In this document: positions 53,532-58,620 of the stretch, one piece after another | Position numbering within the stretch: position 1 is the stretch's first letter | How the letters are laid out: each line of letters starts with the position of its first letter | Origin: Candidatus Fermentibacteraceae bacterium | GTDB lineage: Bacteria; Fermentibacterota; Fermentibacteria; Fermentibacterales; JCC-6 | DNA: 58,620 nt | Direction: 5' to 3' | Assembly (NCBI GenBank): GCA_016936235.1 | Contig: JAFGPK010000077.1 | Location: forward strand, 1 to 58,620 | The notes under the pieces: model-generated | The model's input: the letters and a program-made list of their open reading frames with translations, nothing else | Database searches by the model: none | What the model was told of the DNA's origin: nothing | Program-made: the position numbers and the translations under genes

Positions 53532-56012
53532 ATGACGTATACAGGCATTCTCATCGCGGCGCTGCTGGGGGGGCTCCAGCCCGGCGACCCCTGGCCCGCC
53601 GCGCTTGACCCTGCATTCTCTTCAGCCCTGGATTCCATTTCCATAGCAAGGGGGCAGCTGGACTTCGACAGGCACTGGGCCACCTCCGTGCATCTTGCGG
53701 ACTCCACTGTCATCCTGGCCATTCAGAGCATAGAGTCCCTTCCGGTGATACTGGAGAACAGACTGGAAACCCTCGTCGACTACAGGTCTCTCGAGCCGGA
53801 AGACCAGGGGATGTCCGCCCTGCACAGCGCGGTCATGGTCCTGGAGGATGCGGATTCGCTCCTCTGTGAACGGCTTGACGGCATGTCCCCCTCGATGGCT
53901 GATTCTCTCATGACCGTTGTCCCCTCCCTCTGGCTCAGCGAGAACGATCCTGTGGACTGGGATTCGGTCCTTGAGGGATGGGGACTGTCTCCCGTTGAGG
54001 GGGAGCAGATGGAGATGGACACCCTTGCCGTACTTCTGGAGAGCTGCCCGGCTCCGGTGAAGATAAGCCCTGAAGAGCTGGCAAGGGCCGCGATGTCCCT
54101 GAGGGAAGCGCAGTGGCCCGGCGAGCTCTCTGTGACCCTGCCGGGAGTAAGCGGCACCACCGTCACCTTCTGCTTCGACGGTCCCGTGAGGTACGTTGTG
54201 GGGGGCCGCGGCAGGAACACCTACACCGGGGACTGTCCCTTCGAGCTGATAATAGACATCGGCGGGGACGATTTCTACGGAGAAGGTGTCGGCGGCGCCG
54301 CAGGACCGGCGGGAAGACGGATTTCCATCGTGATGGACCTCGAGGGCGACGACACCTACAGGAGCGGCGCCCCTGTGAGCCAGGGCTGCGGTCTGCTCGG
54401 CATCGGGGGAGTCATCGACCTTGCCGGGGACGACAGCTACACCGCAGGCGACTTCTCGCAGGGAGCCGGCATCATGGGTCAGGGCTTCCTCATCGACCTT
54501 GCGGGGAACGACCTGCAGACCGGGGGCACCTTCAGCCAGGGGGCGGGATGCCTCGGGGAAGGCATGCTCTTCGACGGAGGCGGTGACGATCTGAGAAGGG
54601 TCGACCTCTTCGGCCAGGGATTCGGGGGTCCCTGCGGTACGGGCACCCTGGTTGACATGAATGGCAGCGACTGCAATCTGGCAGGATTCCGCTACAGCCA
54701 TGCCCCGCTCCTGCCGGACGACAACCAGGCCATGTCCCAGGGCTTCGGCATGGGCCTGCGGCCCCTGATCGCCGGGGGCGTCGGCCTCATGGCCGACTTC
54801 GGGGCCGGCAACGACACCTACAGGGCCGAGGTGTTCGGACAGGGCTGCTCCTACTTCTACAGCCTGGGAATGCTCTACGACCAGGAAGGGCAGGATTCCT
54901 ACCAGGCAGCCCAGTACAGCCAGGGCTCCGGCATACACCTTGCGGCCGGCTGTCTCTGGGACGGCGACGGTGACGACAGCTACTTCTCCAGGAACGGTCC
55001 GGCCCAGGGCAGCGCCCACGACCTCTCCACCGGCTTCCTCCTGGACGGCGGCGGGAACGACTGGTACTGTTCCGACGGCGGCCAGTCCCTTTCCCTGACG
55101 AACTCGGCATCCATCTTCATCGATGTGGAGGGCAGCGACACCTACTGCGGAAGGGGAGGCGGACAGGGTGACGCCAGGTGGGCCAGGGGCTCCTCAGGCG
55201 CCGCCGTCTTCATCGACCTCGCCGACGGTGATTTCTACACGGGGGACGGTTCCGACTCGTCACTGTGGCTGGGCGGGGAGTACGGCGTGGGCATTGATCT
55301 GCCGGATGTAACCCCGGGCGGCCTGAACCCCCAGGACCCGGTGGGGGACCCCGGCTCTCTGGACCTGGACTCGCTGTTCTCGGTGGCTTCCGAGTGGGAG
55401 GTGGGCCCCAACAGGGACAGGGTCCTGGCCCACAGGGAAGAACTGGCCGCCAGGGGAAGGGAGGCCGTGGAATACCTTGTCGAGAACCACATGGGAACCC
55501 TGGACGGACTCGAGAGCAGGGCCATGGAGATAGCTTTCGGGGACAACGTCGAGGTCTCGCTGGAACTGCTGCTGGCCTGCCTGGATAGAATAGACAGCCT
55601 GCCGGTCAGGAACGGAGGGAATATCGTGTACTTCCTTGGGCAGCTGGAGGACGGGAGAGCCAGGATTCCGCTGGAAAGGCTTCTCGCAAGCAATGGAGAC
55701 ACCCTTTCCACTGGTCTCACCGTGGGAGTGGTGAAGGCCCTGGGGGAGATAGGCAACGCTGAATCCCTCCCCGTGATCGTCTCCCTCTCATCCCATCCCT
55801 CCGGGAGGATCAGGAGGGAGTGCGCCGTGTCGCTGGGGACCATATGCGACCGGGATGCGCTGGAAGTACTCCGGACCCTCTCCCTGGACCCGTCCCTTGA
55901 TGTGAGGTCGGCGGCGGAGCATGCCCTGAGGCTTCTTGAAGAAGCCTTCGAGGAAGCCTCGGAAGAGTCTCCCGCTGAGGAACCCGCAGAGGGGGAGAAC
56001 TCAGATGAGTGA
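53532..56012 (+). CDS. secreted Gly/Asp-rich solenoid protein with HEAT-like repeats
   Basis: 826 residues. Signal peptide about 1-16. Residues 237-590 hold about 12 units of 26-28 residues with the pattern hydrophobic-hydrophobic-Asp-x-x-Gly-(Asp/Asn/Ser)-Asp-x-Tyr followed by Ser/Phe-Gln-Gly-x-Gly. Examples are IDLAGDDSY, FDGGGDDLR and YDQEGQDSY. Such Gly-Asp turns suggest a beta-solenoid, perhaps calcium-binding as in RTX proteins. Residues about 660-800 look like HEAT repeats (VVKALGEIGNAESLPVI). The tail is acidic. ATG at 53532; no named family recognised. A surface adhesin or scaffold is a guess. Confidence 0.82.
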   Translation: MTYTGILIAALLGGLQPGDPWPAALDPAFSSALDSISIARGQLDFDRHWATSVHLADSTVILAIQSIESLPVILENRLETLVDYRSLEPEDQGMSALHSAVMVLEDADSLLCERLDGMSPSMADSLMTVVPSLWLSENDPVDWDSVLEGWGLSPVEGEQMEMDTLAVLLESCPAPVKISPEELARAAMSLREAQWPGELSVTLPGVSGTTVTFCFDGPVRYVVGGRGRNTYTGDCPFELIIDIGGDDFYGEGVGGAAGPAGRRISIVMDLEGDDTYRSGAPVSQGCGLLGIGGVIDLAGDDSYTAGDFSQGAGIMGQGFLIDLAGNDLQTGGTFSQGAGCLGEGMLFDGGGDDLRRVDLFGQGFGGPCGTGTLVDMNGSDCNLAGFRYSHAPLLPDDNQAMSQGFGMGLRPLIAGGVGLMADFGAGNDTYRAEVFGQGCSYFYSLGMLYDQEGQDSYQAAQYSQGSGIHLAAGCLWDGDGDDSYFSRNGPAQGSAHDLSTGFLLDGGGNDWYCSDGGQSLSLTNSASIFIDVEGSDTYCGRGGGQGDARWARGSSGAAVFIDLADGDFYTGDGSDSSLWLGGEYGVGIDLPDVTPGGLNPQDPVGDPGSLDLDSLFSVASEWEVGPNRDRVLAHREELAARGREAVEYLVENHMGTLDGLESRAMEIAFGDNVEVSLELLLACLDRIDSLPVRNGGNIVYFLGQLEDGRARIPLERLLASNGDTLSTGLTVGVVKALGEIGNAESLPVIVSLSSHPSGRIRRECAVSLGTICDRDALEVLRTLSLDPSLDVRSAAEHALRLLEEAFEEASEESPAEEPAEGENSDE

Positions 56013-56029
56013 TTGGACTGCAGGTTTGA

Positions 56030-56058
56030 TTGACACGCTGGCGCTTCGGGTATATTTT
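56030..56058 (+). promoter_or_regulatory. candidate promoter of the FN3 lipoprotein gene
   Basis: A perfect TTGACA at 56030-56035, a 17-base spacer and TATTTT at 56053-56058, about 57 bases before the ATG at 56115. Confidence 0.5.
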
Positions 56059-56114
56059 GTAGATGTGTGGAGGGTGACAGTGAACATGATGAACTTTAAC
56101 TGAAAGGAAATTCC

Positions 56115-56915
56115 ATGAAGAAACTCGGACTTCTTGTTCTGGTAGTCGGTATCGTCCTGATGGCCGGCTGCGCCGGTGACGACCCGGCCGGACCTTCGGG
56201 TACCCTCGAGGACGTGACGGGGCTGGCCATAGGCTCAGCTTCGGCCGGAAGGGATGTAGTGCTCACCTGGAACGCCGTCAGCGTAACGGTCGATGGATAC
56301 GCAGTGTTCTTCAGGGCCACCGAAACGGCCGACTGGACCGAAATTCAGCAGGTCACAGGGACAACCTACACACATACCGCCGACAATTCCGGCTACTACA
56401 CCGTGAAGGCCTACGAGGGCACCAACTACTCGACGAACAACTCCAACATAGTAAACACCATGCCCAATCAGATAATGGCCACCTACACCATCTGGGACAA
56501 CCATGCACCCACGGATTCCACCAGCGGGTTCGTCTTCGGTGCCACGGCCGGCCAGAGGGTCCTCGCCGCCTCCTCGACCAACCACGACATCTACTGCTAC
56601 GACGGCAACTGGACCCAGAGCCCCTGCGGGTTCTACTCCGGTGACAAGGCGCCTTTTGGAGGAGGCCACGAGACCTTCATGAAACTAGCTGAGGGCAGCA
56701 TCTACTCCTATCCTCCCAGCTCCGGCTGGTGGGACAGCAACTACGTGCTGGCGGGAGACGTGATCTTCGCCGAGCTGTACAACGGCTACTACGTCAAGAT
56801 TTACGTACAGGCCATCCCCCAGTGCCCGGCCCAGCCTCTTTCCTACGGTGTGACCTTCTACTTCGACTATCAGCCGATCCAGGGGCTCTACCTCTTCACA
56901 ACCGAGTCCAGCTAG
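56115..56915 (+). CDS. lipoprotein with fibronectin type III domain
   Basis: 266 residues. Lipobox LMAGC (Cys19) follows a hydrophobic signal. Residues about 33-115 are FN3-like: VVLTWNAVSVTVDGYAVFFR, given in part, and YYTVKAYEG. The C-terminal half (about 120-266) is aromatic- and Tyr/Trp-rich with no recognised family. Anchored in a membrane, outer leaflet or periplasm. Own promoter candidate and a strong terminator make it a single-gene unit. Binding to a partner or glycan is only a guess. Confidence 0.8.
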   Translation: MKKLGLLVLVVGIVLMAGCAGDDPAGPSGTLEDVTGLAIGSASAGRDVVLTWNAVSVTVDGYAVFFRATETADWTEIQQVTGTTYTHTADNSGYYTVKAYEGTNYSTNNSNIVNTMPNQIMATYTIWDNHAPTDSTSGFVFGATAGQRVLAASSTNHDIYCYDGNWTQSPCGFYSGDKAPFGGGHETFMKLAEGSIYSYPPSSGWWDSNYVLAGDVIFAELYNGYYVKIYVQAIPQCPAQPLSYGVTFYFDYQPIQGLYLFTTESS

Positions 56916-56935
56916 AACTGGCTGAGGAACAGACG

Positions 56936-56970
56936 AATGGCGGGGCGGCAAAGCCCCGCCATTTTCATTT
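56936..56970 (+). terminator. intrinsic terminator
   Basis: An 11-bp perfect stem, aatggcggggc with gccccgccatt (56936-56946 and 56953-56963), a 6-base loop and ttcattt after it. The best intrinsic terminator in the window, ending the lipoprotein transcript. Confidence 0.85.
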
Positions 56971-57004
56971 GAGGGCAGTAAGACCTTTCCCTGGAAGGAG
57001 AGTG

Positions 57005-57433
57005 ATGGGCAGAAGAGCATGGACTGCGCTTTTCTTCTCACTGCTGTTCGCTTCGTCCTGCAGCAGTCCCTTCGGCAGTGACCTTTCAATAACAGTTACC
57101 CACCCTGCCGCAGGGGGCGCCACCGCGGACGAGAGCTATATAATCCAGTGGACCCTGGACGCCCCGGAATACTCCGATACCGGGATACTCCTCTTCGTGG
57201 ACACCGACCTCAACCCCAACAGCGGGTTGATACAGATAAGCGATACGCTTTCGGTGGAGTCGTCCGGGTACCTCTGGGACTGTTCGCTGTTCCCAGAGAA
57301 CTCCTACTACGTGAGAGCCATGATTTTCGAGGGAAGCCGGTCGGAATCGGACTACAGCGAGGGAACCATAACGGTGTTGCATGGTAAAGCAAGTAGCGAT
57401 ACTGAGATCACCCGGTCTTATCAACAGCGCTGA
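57005..57433 (+). CDS. small lipoprotein, Ig-like, unknown function
   Basis: 142 residues. Signal ending in the lipobox ASSC (Cys19). The mature region has SITVTHPAAGG, YIIQWTLDAP and YYVRAMIFEG, a beta-sandwich pattern like bacterial Ig or FN3 domains. ATG at 57005 after ggaaggagag; the frame is open far upstream through the terminator and the previous gene, which is not coding. Twelve bases before the next gene. Confidence 0.7.
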   Translation: MGRRAWTALFFSLLFASSCSSPFGSDLSITVTHPAAGGATADESYIIQWTLDAPEYSDTGILLFVDTDLNPNSGLIQISDTLSVESSGYLWDCSLFPENSYYVRAMIFEGSRSESDYSEGTITVLHGKASSDTEITRSYQQR

Positions 57434-57444
57434 AAGGTAATGAA

Positions 57445-58155
57445 ATGTTACAAATACTTCTTGCAGGACTCGTTATGGCGATACCCGCAATAGACGAACT
57501 TCCCGGGGGGGATTTCGCCGCAGCCGTGATGGACATGCATACCGGGGAAGTGCTTGCCTCCACGGGCTCCGGAGTGTTCCCCCTTGACGATCCCGACATC
57601 TTCATGCTGGCCTACGTGGTCGAGATGATGAACGACGGGGTGATGGACCTGGAGCGGATCGTCGGCAGGGACGAGAGCATCGCGGACAGGTTCAGGCTGG
57701 GCCTGATGGGCAACAGGGAAGCAGCCGGAAGGGCCATGTGGATAGTCGGGCTGGAAACTCTGAACTCATGGGTGGCGGAAAAGGGAATGAGCGATACAGA
57801 ACTTCACGATATCCAGCTCCTGTGGGAAGGCGCCCCTGTCACGGAACCCTCGATGAGTTCCCTGGCGGATTTACTGGCGGACCTCAGGATAATTTACTCC
57901 GGTATTGAGATTTCATCGGTGAGGTACATACTCGGCGACCCTGATATGGGAGACGGACAGGCCGCTGGCGTGGGGGAAGGATGGACCCTCTACGGCTGGG
58001 TGGATAGCGGTGAGGACCACAAGACCTTCGCCCTCATAGCCCGGTCGGCTTCGGGCAGGGATCTGGGGCTGGTGCTTCTTTCCGACGACCTGTGCTGCGA
58101 GGAGAAGGGCGACCTTGCAATGATGCTGCTGTGGAATGCGGCGAAGGAGCTGTGA
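57445..58155 (+). CDS. class A beta-lactamase-fold protein lacking catalytic residues
   Basis: 236 residues. A short hydrophobic start (probable signal) and FAAAVMDMHTGEVLAS resemble class A beta-lactamases and serine hydrolases. The places expected for SxxK (here DPDIFM), SDN (MGNREA) and KTG (GWTLYGW) have lost the catalytic residues. SMSSLADLLADLRIIYSG and the C-terminal LGLVLLSDD helix-strand pattern agree with the fold. It is therefore probably a non-enzymatic relative. The fold match is made by eye and is moderately sure. Confidence 0.6.
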   Translation: MLQILLAGLVMAIPAIDELPGGDFAAAVMDMHTGEVLASTGSGVFPLDDPDIFMLAYVVEMMNDGVMDLERIVGRDESIADRFRLGLMGNREAAGRAMWIVGLETLNSWVAEKGMSDTELHDIQLLWEGAPVTEPSMSSLADLLADLRIIYSGIEISSVRYILGDPDMGDGQAAGVGEGWTLYGWVDSGEDHKTFALIARSASGRDLGLVLLSDDLCCEEKGDLAMMLLWNAAKEL

Positions 58156-58254
58156 CCTCAAGGTCTTGCCACTTTCTTTGTATTGTATTAAGATTGCGTT
58201 AAGTTATCTGTAGCAGGGATGGAATAGGCCATTCCTAATACGAGGAGGAGAGTA

Positions 58255-58620
58255 ATGAAAAGGGTCTTTACACTGGTATGCCTTCTTGCCTTCGCCGGTA
58301 CGGCTTTCGCCGGGTTCTCCATCGGTTTCAAGCAGGTTGAGCTTCCCACATATGTTGACGATGGTGGAATGGAAACATGGGACATGAACATGCTCCGCAT
58401 CGGCGCCATGGCTTCCCCCGAGTTCCGTATCGAGGGTTACCTGGGTTACGCAAAGCAGAGCTGGGAGTGGGATGAGGGAACAGAGACCGTCAACCTTGAC
58501 GGCAGCGCCTACGTATTCGGCGCAGGTGGCTACTATGTCATCGAGGCTCCCGCCAACACCAGCTTCAGCTTCGGCCTCCAGTTCCTCTATGGCGGCAGCT
58601 CTTCCGAGTACGAGAGCGTA
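58255..58620 (+). CDS. secreted barrel-like protein (3'-truncated by window)
   Basis: 122 codons without a stop up to the window edge. Start ATG follows cgaggaggag. Signal peptide about 1-19, ending FAGFS. The mature part alternates short hydrophobic strands with Gly/Tyr/Trp turns (FRIEGYLGYAKQSW, FGAGGYYVIEA, FSFGLQFLYGG), as in outer-membrane beta-barrels. The gap before it (58156-58254) is AT-rich with no convincing promoter boxes. Confidence 0.75.
   Translation, partial: MKRVFTLVCLLAFAGTAFAGFSIGFKQVELPTYVDDGGMETWDMNMLRIGAMASPEFRIEGYLGYAKQSWEWDEGTETVNLDGSAYVFGAGGYYVIEAPANTSFSFGLQFLYGGSSSEYESV

Noticed and set aside
1..58620. tRNA, rRNA, CRISPR array, transposon or prophage
   Set aside because: No cloverleaf, regularly spaced repeat array, transposase or phage gene was seen on either strand in the intergenic gaps, all of which are shorter than about 300 bases.

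Overview
The window looks like a chromosomal piece of an uncultured, diderm, anaerobic bacterium. Evidence for a diderm: a GT9 heptosyltransferase, an O-antigen ligase/polymerase, lipoboxes, and secreted barrel-like proteins. The DNA is GC-rich, yet AGG (Arg) and ATA (Ile) are used freely, and TTG/GTG starts with good Shine-Dalgarno sites are common. With a bacterial V-type ATPase, a Chlamydia/Spirochaete-style large GreA and small secreted proteins ending in a shared tail, I would guess a candidate phylum near the FCB group (Fermentibacteria-like). That placement is inference and weak.

Layout. 1-8084: V/A-type ATPase operon in the order I-K-E-C-F-A-B-D; the I gene is cut by the window start, and subunit K carries the full set of sodium-binding residues known from Enterococcus NtpK. 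8238-11830: two tandem secreted paralogues sharing a C-terminal tail, ElbB on the other strand, a lipoprotein and a PHP phosphoesterase. 11840-42417: a large envelope-glycan region with a nucleotide-sugar epimerase, four B12-binding-type radical SAM enzymes, about ten glycosyltransferases, a GT39-like membrane enzyme, a polyprenyl-phosphate sugar transferase, a DegT aminotransferase, a heptosyltransferase, an O-antigen ligase/polymerase, a MurJ/Wzx-like flippase and a lipid-carrier pair (DgkA-type kinase plus PAP2 phosphatase). An M29 aminopeptidase and serS lie in the same minus-strand run, which is tightly coupled (ATGA overlaps, short gaps).

42438-51881: a GreA-domain protein with a long N-terminal region, a Tat-exported protein of unknown function, a HAD phosphatase, a PP-loop thiolase-like protein, and a heterodimeric ABC exporter coupled to a PflX-like radical SAM protein. 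The exporter is preceded by a promoter enclosed in an inverted repeat and by a possible 9-codon leader. 51878-53413: thiM-thiE under a TPP riboswitch that abuts the thiM ribosome-binding site. 53532-58620: secreted proteins - a Gly/Asp-rich 12-repeat solenoid with HEAT-like repeats, two lipoproteins, a beta-lactamase-fold pseudoenzyme and the start of a barrel-like protein cut by the window end.

How it fits together: the ATPase probably links ATP to a sodium gradient. The central region would build sugars on a polyprenyl carrier, flip and polymerise or ligate them, and recycle the carrier. The radical SAM enzymes probably modify a sugar or lipid in this pathway, but their substrates cannot be read from sequence. 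I saw no tRNA, rRNA, CRISPR array, insertion sequence or prophage gene. No stretch over about 300 bases lacks a gene.
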